Source: Alphaproteobacteria bacterium
GTDB lineage: Bacteria; Pseudomonadota; Alphaproteobacteria; Sphingomonadales; Sphingomonadaceae
Reading direction: 5' to 3'
Assembly (NCBI GenBank): GCA_005882415.1
Contig: VBAE01000213.1
Coordinates: forward strand, 1 to 17,467
DNA length: 17,467 bases
Shown here: positions 1 to 7,924 of the stretch, piece after piece
How the letters are laid out: every line of letters begins with the position of its first letter
How positions within the stretch are numbered: the first letter of the stretch is position 1
Position numbers and translations under genes: made by a program
Notes under the pieces: model-generated
The model's database searches: none
What the model was told of the DNA's origin: nothing
Seen by the model: only the letters and a program-made list of their open reading frames with translations

Positions 1-811
<811 letters not shown>

Positions 812-924
812 TTCATTCCCCGCCCTGAGTCGAAGCCGAAATGTGGCAGGGCGTCTTAGTCGTGTAAAGCACCTGCCTTGCCCGGTCTTGCGAATCCCTT
901 ATGGGAGGTTCAGGGGCGAAGCCT

Positions 925-2215
925 ATGAGGATGCTATACTTGCTCAGCGCCGCCGCGCTCGTGCCCGCCGCCGCCACCGCCGCCCCGTCCCAGCCAAGCC
1001 CGCGCGAGATCGCCGACGAGGTCAGTCAGGAGCGGATCCAGGATCGGCGCGGCGCTCAATTGGGCGGCGGACGAGTTCGGGCGCTATTCCAAGGCGTGCG
1101 GCGGGTGCCTGACGATCGTCCGTCCGTCCGATGTGGTGACGGGCAAGCGGGTGCCGAACCCGACCAAGGTCACCGACATCGTCGCCATCCAGCGCGGCAG
1201 CGTCGATCCCAACCGGGTGGTGATCATCACCGGCCATATCGACAGCCGCGTCACCGACGTGATGAACGCCACGTCCGACGCGCCCGGCGCCAATGACGAC
1301 GGCTCCGGCACCGCCGCGGTGATCGAGGCGGCGCGGGTCCTTTCGGGCCACAAATTCCCCTACACGATCGTCTATGGCGCTTTGATGGGCGAGGAGCAGG
1401 GCCTGCTCGGCGGCAAGGTCATCGCCGATTATGCCAAGGCGCAGGGCTGGACGGTCATCGCCGAGCTCAACAACGACATCATCGGAAACAGCTGCAGCTC
1501 CGACGGAATCTGCGACGACGCCCATGTGCGGGTCTTCTCGGAAGGGCCGCGCTGGCAGGGGCATGACCAACTCGCCGCCGGTATCCGCAGCCTCGGGGGC
1601 GAGAACGATGCGCCGTCGCGCAATATCTCGCGCTGGATGGACGGGCTTGCGGACGATCTCAGCCTCGGGCTGGACGTGCGGCAGGTGTGGCGCAACGACC
1701 GCTTCGGGCGGGGCGGCGACCATACGGAGATGCTGAACCTCGGTTACCCGGCGATCCGGATCACCGTCGCGATCGAGAATTACAATTGGCAGCATCAGGA
1801 TCTGAGGACCGAGAACGGCATCGTCTACGGCGACACGATCGACAGGATGGACTTCCCTTATCTCAGGAAGGTCGTCCAGCTGAATGTCGCGGCGTTGGCG
1901 GCGCTCGCCCGTTCGCCGCAGCCGCCCGAACCGCAGGTCGAAGGCGCGGTCTCGACCGATACGGCGCTGACCTGGGCGCCGGTGAAGGGCGCGGCCGCGT
2001 ACATCGTGCGCTGGCGGCCGACGGACTCCGCGAACTGGACCAACTCCCTGCGGGTGCCGGGAGACCAGTCCCGGGCGGTGCTGAAGGGCGTCCGGGTCGA
2101 CGATTTCGTCTTCGGGGTCTCCTCGGTCTCCGCCGACGGATATGAGAGCCCGGTTGCATCCGCGGTGCCGGGCGGGGCGTTCCGGCCCTACACGCCGCCA
2201 CCCGCCGCACAGTAG
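925..2215 (+). pseudogene. M28 family metallopeptidase, disrupted by deletion/frameshift near 1040
   Basis: This is a secreted zinc aminopeptidase-like gene split over two frames. Frame one starts at ATG 925 and gives a signal peptide (MRMLYLLSAAALVPAAATAA) followed by SPREIADEVSQERIQ, then turns to nonsense near 1041. The frame with codons at 1043, 1046 and so on picks up as IGAALNWAADEFGRYSKACGG and runs to TAG 2213-2215. From recall of relatives, about 25 residues normally stand between these two pieces (a KLVSFGTRHTLS-type stretch), so a block is missing and the frame has shifted. GGATC occurs at both 1034-1038 and 1041-1045, at the junction. Downstream everything looks intact: metal and catalytic residues in TGHIDS, GANDDGSG, MGEEQG, NNDIIGN and GGDHTEM, then a fibronectin type III-like C-terminal domain (about 1915-2180). 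The second frame could also start at GTG 1133, without a signal peptide. A sequencing or assembly error remains possible. Confidence 0.75.
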
Positions 2216-2217
2216 AC

Positions 2218-4650
2218 ATGGCCAAGAGACCCATCCGCGCCGGCCTTCCGACCCGCGAGCAGATCCTCGACTTTATCGCCTCGTCCGACCGGCCGGCGGG
2301 GAAGCGCGAGATCGCTCGGGCGTTCGGGCTTTCGGCGCAGGACAAGGTGGCGCTCAAGACCCTGCTCCAGGACATGGGCGACGAGGGGCTGATCGACAGC
2401 GCCCCCGGCCGCGCCTTCCACCGCGCCGGCGGGGTGCCCAAGGTGACGGTGCTCCGGGTCTCGGATGTCGACGACAGCGGCCAGGCCTGGGCGGTCCCGG
2501 AGCGGTGGGAAGCCGATACGCCCGAGCCGCGGCTCCGGGTGCTGGAGCGCAGGGGCAAGGATTCCGCCCTCGCCGTCGGCGACCGGATCCTTGCGCGGAC
2601 CGAGCAGCGCGGCAACGGCTATGCCGCGCACCCGATGAAGAAGCTGCTCAAGGGGAGCGAGCTCGTCCTCGGAGTCGTTCATCGCGAAGGCGAGGGCTGG
2701 TGGCTGCGTCCGGTCGAGAAGAAGGAGCGGCGCGAGCTTCCCATCTCCGACATGGGCCCGGCCGAAGCCGGCGACCTGGTTCTCGCCGAGAAAACGGGCC
2801 GCCCGCCGCGGCTCACCGCCCGGGTGACGCAAGTGCTCGGCGACCCGTTTGCGCCGCGCAGCTTCAGCCTGATCGCCATCCACAAGCACGGCATCCCGCA
2901 CGAATTTCCCGAGCGGGTGATCGAGGAAGCGGAGCGGGTTTCGGAGACGCCGCTCGGCGAGCGGGAGGACCTCACCCACATCCCGATCGTCGCGATCGAC
3001 CCCGCCGATGCGCGCGACCATGACGACGCGGTCTGGGCGGCGCCCGACGACGACCCCGGCAATGCCGGCGGCTGGCGGGCGATCGTCGCCATCGCCGACG
3101 TCAGCTTCTACGTCCGCCCCGGCTCCGCACTCGACAAAGAAGCGAGGAAACGCGGCAACAGCGTCTATTTCCCCGACCGGGTGGTGCCGATGCTGCCCGA
3201 GACGCTGTCCGCCCATGTCTGCTCGCTGAAGGAAGGGGAGGACCGGGCGGCGCTCGCCTGCCATTTGCAGGTGGGCAAGGAGGGGGAGCTCAAGAGCTGG
3301 CGCTTCACCCGCGCCCGGGTCCGGATCGCGGCCAATATCGCTTATGAGGACGCGCAGGCGGCGATCGATGCCTCGCAGCTCCTCCCCGGAACGGGGAGGG
3401 GGACCGCACGAAGTGCGGTGGAGGGGGGCGAGCGCAGCGAGCATGGAGGCGTGGGCCCCCTCCACCAGCCTTCGGCTGGTCCCCCTCCCCGTTCCGGGGA
3501 GGAGCGGGTGGAGGTCTTCTCCTCGCCTTGCTCAATGCCCGAGATCGCGGCGGACGAGCCTCCGGTCCCGCCGGAGCTCGTCGAATCCACCCTGAAGCCG
3601 CTCTGGGCGTGCTGGCGGGCGCTGTATGCGGCGCGGGAGAAGAGGGGGCCGCTGGAACTCGACCTGCCCGAGCGGCGGGTGGTGCTGGACGAGAAGGGGC
3701 GGATCCTCTCGGTGGCGCCGCGCGAGCGTTTGGACGCGCACAAGCTGATCGAGGATTATATGATCGCGGCCAATGTCGCGGCGGCGAAGGCGCTGGAGGC
3801 GAAGAAGGCGCCGGTCATGTATCGCGACCATGAGCCGCCGGGGCGCGAGAAACTGGTCGCGCTCAAGGATTATCTGAAGACGTTCGACGTCGAGTTCGCA
3901 CTCGGCCAGGTGGTCCGTCCGTCGACGTTCAACCGGATCATCGAGCGGGTCGGCGAGGCGGATTTCCGGCCGCAGGTGATGGAGCAGATCCTGCGCACCC
4001 AAACCCAGGCTTATTATTCCCCTCAGAATACCGGCCATTTCGGCCTCGCGCTCGGAAGCTACGCCCATTTCACCAGCCCGATCCGCCGCTATGCCGACCT
4101 GATCGTCCACCGCGCCCTCGTCCGCGCCTACCGCCTCGGCGACGGGGGCTTGAGCGATACCGAAGCGGAGGCGATGGAGGTGACGGGCGAGCTCGTCTCC
4201 CAGCTCGAGCGGCGGGCGATGGAGGCCGAGCGCGATACGATCGATCGCTATGTCGCCGCGTATCTCTCCGAGCGGGTGGGCGATCTGGTCGATTGCCGGA
4301 TCACCGGCGTGCAGCCCTTCGGCTTCTTCGCCACGGTGGAGGGGCTCGGCGGCGACGGCCTGGTGCCCGTGTCGACGCTGGGGCGCGAATATTTCCGATA
4401 CGAGGAGGCGACCCAGAGCCTGGTGGGCGAGGAAAGCGGCGACGCATTCACCCTCGGCCAGCGGCTGAAGCTTCGGCTTGCTGAGGCGAACCCGGTCTCC
4501 GGGGGCTTGCGCTTCGAACTCCCCGACGTGCCCTCAGGCGGCCAGCCGCCAAGAAACGACCGGCGGGGCCCGCGCAAGGACGGCAAAGGGGGCAGGAAGC
4601 AAACCGGCCGCCGGGGACGTCCCGGCAATATCCGTCATCAGGGGCGCTAG
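2218..4650 (+). CDS. rnr: Ribonuclease R with an in-frame palindromic-repeat insertion
   Basis: RNase R is a processive 3'-to-5' exoribonuclease that degrades structured RNA. The 810-residue product has an N-terminal winged-helix region (about 10-70), cold-shock-like OB domains (about 75-230), the RNB catalytic core and a C-terminal S1 domain (about 685-770) followed by a basic tail rich in Gly, Arg and Lys. The active site IDPADARDHDD supplies Asp261, 267, 269 and 270. The HFTSPIRRYADLIVHR segment is also typical of the family. Residues 387-430 are low-complexity (Gly, Pro, Arg, Ser) and are encoded by a 128-base palindrome at 3378-3505. With its flank they form an insert of roughly 55 residues between AYEDAQAAID and PPELVESTLKPLWACW that I do not expect in other RNase R proteins. 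The ATG lies 2 bases after the peptidase stop with no clear Shine-Dalgarno sequence, suggesting translational coupling. Stop is TAG 4648-4650. Confidence 0.96.
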   Translation: MAKRPIRAGLPTREQILDFIASSDRPAGKREIARAFGLSAQDKVALKTLLQDMGDEGLIDSAPGRAFHRAGGVPKVTVLRVSDVDDSGQAWAVPERWEADTPEPRLRVLERRGKDSALAVGDRILARTEQRGNGYAAHPMKKLLKGSELVLGVVHREGEGWWLRPVEKKERRELPISDMGPAEAGDLVLAEKTGRPPRLTARVTQVLGDPFAPRSFSLIAIHKHGIPHEFPERVIEEAERVSETPLGEREDLTHIPIVAIDPADARDHDDAVWAAPDDDPGNAGGWRAIVAIADVSFYVRPGSALDKEARKRGNSVYFPDRVVPMLPETLSAHVCSLKEGEDRAALACHLQVGKEGELKSWRFTRARVRIAANIAYEDAQAAIDASQLLPGTGRGTARSAVEGGERSEHGGVGPLHQPSAGPPPRSGEERVEVFSSPCSMPEIAADEPPVPPELVESTLKPLWACWRALYAAREKRGPLELDLPERRVVLDEKGRILSVAPRERLDAHKLIEDYMIAANVAAAKALEAKKAPVMYRDHEPPGREKLVALKDYLKTFDVEFALGQVVRPSTFNRIIERVGEADFRPQVMEQILRTQTQAYYSPQNTGHFGLALGSYAHFTSPIRRYADLIVHRALVRAYRLGDGGLSDTEAEAMEVTGELVSQLERRAMEAERDTIDRYVAAYLSERVGDLVDCRITGVQPFGFFATVEGLGGDGLVPVSTLGREYFRYEEATQSLVGEESGDAFTLGQRLKLRLAEANPVSGGLRFELPDVPSGGQPPRNDRRGPRKDGKGGRKQTGRRGRPGNIRHQGR
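3378..3505. repeat. Palindromic repeat element, copy 1, inside rnr
   Basis: The two ends, 3378-3405 and 3478-3505, are perfect 28-base inverted repeats, starting GCTCCTCCCCGGAACGGGGA on the left. Each half holds two small hairpins. On the left these are CTCCCCG-GAA-CGGGGAG and ACCGCAC-GAA-GTGCGGT (3403-3419). On the right they are ACCAGCC-TTC-GGCTGGT (3464-3480) and CTCCCCG-TTC-CGGGGAG. Between them GGTGGAGGGGG faces CCCCCTCCACC. The element can therefore fold as one long hairpin or as four short ones. It is translated in frame as part of RNase R. The same layout recurs at 4657-4826. Similar GGGGACC...GGTGGAGGGG repeats are, from memory, widespread in sphingomonad and caulobacter genomes. Confidence 0.93.
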
Positions 4651-4656
4651 GCTTTT

Positions 4657-4826
4657 AGTCCTCCCCGCGAGTGGCAGCTCGGGGGGAGGGGGACCACACG
4701 CAGTGTGGTGGAGGGGTAGCTGGCTCAGCATGGGAGGTTCGCGCGAGAACCTGCTGAATCCTCTGCCTTCTACCCCTCCACCGGACTTCGTCCGGTCCCC
4801 CTCCCCATCTGACGATGGGGAGGACT
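4657..4826. repeat. Palindromic repeat element, copy 2, behind rnr
   Basis: This is the same family as the copy at 3378-3505. The left arm runs AGTCCTCCCC...GGGGGACCACACGCAGTGTGGTGGAGGGGTAG and the right arm reads CTACCCCTCCACC...GGTCCCCCTCCCC...GGGGAGGACT. The arms pair at both ends but differ in the middle of the first hairpin. Small hairpins are ACCACAC-GCA-GTGTGGT (4693-4709), ACCGGAC-TTC-GTCCGGT and CTCCCCATC-TGAC-GATGGGGAG. The spacer has its own stem, AGGTTC-GCGCGA-GAACCT (4735-4752), enclosed by TCAGCA/TGCTGA. It fills almost the whole gap between the rnr stop and the convergent small gene, whose stop codon it touches. It may serve as a bidirectional transcript end or stabiliser, although no T-run follows. 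Confidence 0.9.
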
Positions 4827-5053
4827 TAGCGGCGGCGGGTGGGGCCGCGCTGGCGGATGCATTTGCCGGAGGCGAGCTGGGCGAGGGAGGCGCAGACGTA
4901 GACGGTGTTGCGGTCGCCGTCGGAGCTGACGATCACCTTGGGGCTGTCCATCGCTCCGGCTTCGGGCAGAAGGATGATGGTCGCGCCGTGCGCGGGCGCT
5001 GCGAAAGCGGTGAAGGCGGCCAGTGAAGCTGCCGAAATCCAGTACCTGCGCAT
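4826..5053 (-). CDS. Small secreted protein of unknown function
   Basis: I do not recognise a family. The 75-residue product starts MRRYWISAASLAAFTAFAAP and shows a clear signal peptide, with likely cleavage after AHG or nearby (residues about 21-23). That leaves a mature part of roughly 52 residues with two cysteines (VCASL and GKCIR) that could form a disulfide, and a basic end RQRGPTRRR. ATG 5053 is chosen over ATG 5059 because a GGGGG purine run (5061-5065) lies 7 bases before it but only 1 base before the other. The gene faces rnr, and its TAA (4826-4828) uses the outermost base of the palindromic repeat. A candidate promoter lies about 90 bases upstream. Periplasmic location is inferred from the signal peptide only. 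Confidence 0.7.
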   Translation of the reverse strand: MRRYWISAASLAAFTAFAAPAHGATIILLPEAGAMDSPKVIVSSDGDRNTVYVCASLAQLASGKCIRQRGPTRRR

Positions 5054-5142
5054 GATCATCCCCCAAATGACGCGGTGTGCAAGTGAGGCCGCGACGGCTG
5101 AACCATAGATTAACCCGCTGAAAAGACAGGCCTCGCATCCGT

Positions 5143-5171
5143 AACGATCCCATTCGCGCAAGATCGGTCAA
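5143..5171 (-). promoter_or_regulatory. Possible sigma-70-type promoter for the small secreted protein
   Basis: On the minus strand TTGACC (5171-5166) fits a -35 hexamer. Seventeen bases further on, ATCGTT occupies the -10 position and is a poor match to consensus. The leader to the ATG at 5053 would be about 85 bases. This is a weak call based on the -35 only. Confidence 0.25.
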
Positions 5172-5198
5172 GCAGATGGGGGTTCGGGGTTAGGGGGG

Positions 5199-5753
5199 TC
5201 AGAGTTTGGGCAGTGTTACCCCGCGCTGACCCATATATTTGCCGGCGCGGTCGGCGTAGCTCACTTCGCAGGGTTCGTTGCCCTGGAGGAAGAGGAACTG
5301 GCAGGCGCCCTCATTGGCGTAGACCTTGGCCGGGAGCGGGGTGGTGTTGGAGAATTCGAGGGTGACATGGCCCTCCCAGCCCGGCTCCAGCGGCGTCACG
5401 TTGACGATGATCCCGCAGCGCGCATAGGTCGACTTGCCGAGGCAGATGACGAGCACGTCCCTGGGCACCCGGAAATATTCGACGGTGCGGGCGAGGGCGA
5501 AGCTGTTGGGCGGGATGATGCAGACGTCGGTCTTGCGGTCGACGAAGCTGTTCGCCTTGAAATCCTTGGGATCGACGATGGCGTTGTCGACATTGGTGAA
5601 CAGCTTGAACTCGTCCGACACGCGCGCGTCGTAGCCGTAGGAGGACAGGCCGAAGCTGATCGTCCCCTCGCGCCGCTGCCCGTCCTCGAACGGCTCGATC
5701 ATCCCATGTTCGAGCGCCTGCTCGCGAATCCACCTGTCCGACATGATGCTCAT
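5199..5753 (-). CDS. dcd: dCTP deaminase
   Basis: Dcd deaminates dCTP to dUTP, feeding dUTPase and thymidylate synthesis in the cytoplasm. The 184-residue product is close to the roughly 190 residues usual for the family and is collinear throughout. It opens with MSIMSDRWIREQA, shows the substrate-binding GKSTYAR (Ser108, Arg112), VTPLEPGWEGHVTLEFSN with the catalytic Glu133, and ends KYMGQRGVTLPKL. The ending lacks the extra residues that mark bifunctional dCTP deaminase/dUTPase enzymes, but I cannot exclude that activity from sequence alone. The upstream UPF0262 gene ends 39 bases before this start on the same strand, so both are likely co-transcribed. Their shared upstream region is the DnaA-box gap facing dnaB. 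Confidence 0.96.
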   Translation of the reverse strand: MSIMSDRWIREQALEHGMIEPFEDGQRREGTISFGLSSYGYDARVSDEFKLFTNVDNAIVDPKDFKANSFVDRKTDVCIIPPNSFALARTVEYFRVPRDVLVICLGKSTYARCGIIVNVTPLEPGWEGHVTLEFSNTTPLPAKVYANEGACQFLFLQGNEPCEVSYADRAGKYMGQRGVTLPKL

Positions 5754-5792
5754 AGGGGTGAGTTCATCGCCGGGACGGGGAGGGGAGGCAAG

Positions 5793-6257
5793 TCACTTGA
5801 TGTGCAGCACGCAGATCAGGGTGAAGAGGCGGCGGGCGGTGTCGAAGTCCATGTCGACTTTGCCCCCCAGGCACTCCTGGAGGAGCTCGGCCGCCTCGTT
5901 GTGGACGGCGCGGCGGGCCATGTCGATCGTCTCCAGGCCCTTGGGCGAATCGGAGCGGACGGCGCGGAAATAGGATTCGCAGATCGCGAAATAGTCGCGC
6001 ACCGGGCGCTTGAAGCGGGTGAGGCCGAGGCGGATGGTGTCGAGCGGGGTGCCGGCCTCGTCCTTGAGCTCGATGGCGAGGCGGTTGTCCTCGATTCGGA
6101 GCAGGATCCGGAACGGGCCTTCATGGCCTTCGGGCTGGAAGCGGTTGTTCTCGAGGAGGTCGAAGATGGCGATCTGCCGCTCCTGCTCGATCTCCGCGCT
6201 TCGGCGGATGATCGAGCGTTCGTCCAGCTCGATGTCGATGATCCGCGGCTCGCCCAT
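5793..6257 (-). CDS. UPF0262 family protein
   Basis: The 154-residue product (MGEPRIIDIELDERSIIRRS...) matches my recall of UPF0262, a family of unknown function common in alphaproteobacteria and of about this length. Visible features are the LDERSI motif near the start, an EIEQERQIAIFDLLENNRF segment, and a predicted helical second half with SYFRAVRSDSPKGLETIDMARRAVHNEAAELL. There is no signal peptide or membrane segment, so it is probably cytoplasmic. It is the first gene of a likely two-gene unit with dcd and is divergent from dnaB. The neighbourhood of replication and nucleotide-metabolism genes hints at a related role, but this is only inference. Confidence 0.9.
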   Translation of the reverse strand: MGEPRIIDIELDERSIIRRSAEIEQERQIAIFDLLENNRFQPEGHEGPFRILLRIEDNRLAIELKDEAGTPLDTIRLGLTRFKRPVRDYFAICESYFRAVRSDSPKGLETIDMARRAVHNEAAELLQECLGGKVDMDFDTARRLFTLICVLHIK

Positions 6258-6287
6258 GGCGATGCCTGTTAGCGCCCGCCGGTGCGC

Positions 6288-6296
6288 TTATCCACA
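6288..6296 (+). promoter_or_regulatory. Perfect consensus DnaA box (TTATCCACA)
   Basis: TTATCCACA at 6288-6296 is identical to the high-affinity DnaA-binding 9-mer. It lies in the 96-base gap between the divergent UPF0262-dcd unit and dnaB, 57 bases before the dnaB ATG. A partial repeat, TTCCACA (6301-6307), follows 4 bases later. DnaA is known as a transcription factor for replication genes in Caulobacter. Binding here is inferred from the match and its position. Confidence 0.6.
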
Positions 6297-6353
6297 GCAG
6301 TTCCACAGAGTTGCTGGCTTGAGCCCGCGGCCGGAAAGGGGGAGAAGGGGACC

Positions 6354-7871
6354 ATGGCCGACATCATCAGACTAAGCGACGCCCCGGCGCCGAACGAGAC
6401 CTCCTCCCTGCCGCACAATATCGAGGCGGAGGCCGCCCTGCTCGGGGCGCTGATGATCGACAACCGCCTCGCCGAGGACGTCCAGCTCAAGCTTCGGGCG
6501 GACCATTTCTTCGAGCCGGTCCACGCCCGCGTCTACGAAGCGATCCTGAAGCTGGTCGACCGGAACATGATCGCCTCCCCGGTCACGCTCCGGCCGATGT
6601 TCGAGGCGGACGAGGAGATGAAGGAGCTCGGCGGGCCCTCCTACCTCGCCCAGCTCACCGGCTCCGGCGCCGCGATCATCGGCGCGCGCGACTTCGCCGG
6701 CCAGATTTACGACCTGGCGCTGCTTCGGGCGCTGATCGGCGTCGGGCGCGAAATGGTCGAGCAGGCGCTCGACACCAGCGAGGATGTCGACCCCAAGAGC
6801 CAGATCGAGGGCGCGGAAGCGGCACTCTACCGGGTGGCCGAGGAAGGCGGCGGCGAATCGTCGGTGAAGAGCTTTGCCGAGGCGACCCGGCTCGCCGTGC
6901 AGATGGCCGAAAAGGCGCTCAACACCGGCGGCGGCCTGTCGGGCGTCACCACCGGGCTGGACGGGATCAACGCCAGGACCGGCGGCCTCCACCACAGCGA
7001 TCTCGTCATCCTCGCCGGCCGCCCGGGCATGGGCAAGACGGCGCTCGCCACAAACATCGCCTACAATGCCGCCTCCCGCTTCCTTCGCGACGGCGAGGAC
7101 GGGATCACGCCCGACAAGTCGGCGGGCGCGCCGGTCGCCTTCTTCAGCCTCGAAATGTCGGCGGACCAGCTCGCCACGCGTATCCTCGCCGAAGCGTCGG
7201 GGATCAGCGGCGAGAATCTGCGCATGGGCAAGATCAGCCAGCAGGACTTCCGCAACCTCGCCCGGGCGGCGGCGGAGATGGAATCGCTTCCGCTCTACAT
7301 CGACGACACGCCCGGCCTCACCATCGCGGCGCTGAGGACTCGCGCGCGGCGGCTGAAGCGGCAGCGTTCGATCGGCCTCATCGTCGTCGACTATCTCCAG
7401 CTCCTCCAGGGCACCGGCAAGAGCGGCGGCGACCAGAACCGGGTGCAGGAAATCTCGGAAATCTCGCGGGGTTTGAAGACCCTGGCGAAAGAATTGAACG
7501 TCCCCGTCATCGCGCTTTCGCAGCTCAGCCGCGCGGTCGAGCAGCGCGAGGACAAAAGGCCGCAGCTCTCGGATCTGCGCGAATCCGGCTCGATCGAGCA
7601 GGACGCCGACATGGTCTGGTTCGTCTATCGCGAGGAATATTACGTCAATTCGCGCGAGCCCAAGCGGCCGATCGAGGGCGACGACGCCAAGGTCCACGAC
7701 GCCCATTCCGAATGGATGCGCGACATGGAGCGGGTCTACGGCCTGGCCGAGCTGATCATCGCCAAGCAGCGCCACGGCGCCACCGGCAAGGTCAAGATGA
7801 AGTTCGAGAGCAAGATTACGCGGTTCAGCGACTGGGTGGACGATGCTTACTTGCCGGAGGCGCGGGGGTAG
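6354..7871 (+). CDS. dnaB: Replicative DNA helicase DnaB
   Basis: DnaB is the hexameric 5'-to-3' helicase of the replication fork, which loads at the origin and interacts with primase. The 505-residue product has the N-terminal primase-binding domain (about 17-120, PHNIEAEAALLGALM), a linker, and the RecA-like C-terminal motor. Walker A GRPGMGKT is at 222-229, Walker B LIVVDYLQL at 342-350, LSQLSRAVEQREDKRPQLSDLRESG at 388-412, and the DAD motif follows. No intein is visible. ATG 6354 has a purine-rich GGAGAAGG just upstream and fits the usual short N-terminal tail of the family. An in-frame upstream start at 6282 exists but would cross the DnaA-box region. Length is normal for the family. 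Confidence 0.97.
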   Translation: MADIIRLSDAPAPNETSSLPHNIEAEAALLGALMIDNRLAEDVQLKLRADHFFEPVHARVYEAILKLVDRNMIASPVTLRPMFEADEEMKELGGPSYLAQLTGSGAAIIGARDFAGQIYDLALLRALIGVGREMVEQALDTSEDVDPKSQIEGAEAALYRVAEEGGGESSVKSFAEATRLAVQMAEKALNTGGGLSGVTTGLDGINARTGGLHHSDLVILAGRPGMGKTALATNIAYNAASRFLRDGEDGITPDKSAGAPVAFFSLEMSADQLATRILAEASGISGENLRMGKISQQDFRNLARAAAEMESLPLYIDDTPGLTIAALRTRARRLKRQRSIGLIVVDYLQLLQGTGKSGGDQNRVQEISEISRGLKTLAKELNVPVIALSQLSRAVEQREDKRPQLSDLRESGSIEQDADMVWFVYREEYYVNSREPKRPIEGDDAKVHDAHSEWMRDMERVYGLAELIIAKQRHGATGKVKMKFESKITRFSDWVDDAYLPEARG

Positions 7872-7924
7872 CGTTCCTTCTCCGCGGCTTCTAGGCTGCC
7901 TCCGGCCGAGGTGAGGAGATGCCC

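Noticed and set aside
878..906. TTGCCC and TTATGG as a promoter for the M28 gene
   Set aside because: The spacing and -10 match are poor, and several equal alternatives exist in the same 113-base gap.
3378..4826. The two repeat copies as a CRISPR array or an insertion sequence
   Set aside because: There are only two copies more than 1 kb apart, they are palindromic, and neither encodes a transposase or has regular spacers.
6372..7775. Minus-strand open frame of 467 codons opposite dnaB
   Set aside because: It is antisense to well-conserved helicase sequence and has no domain of its own.
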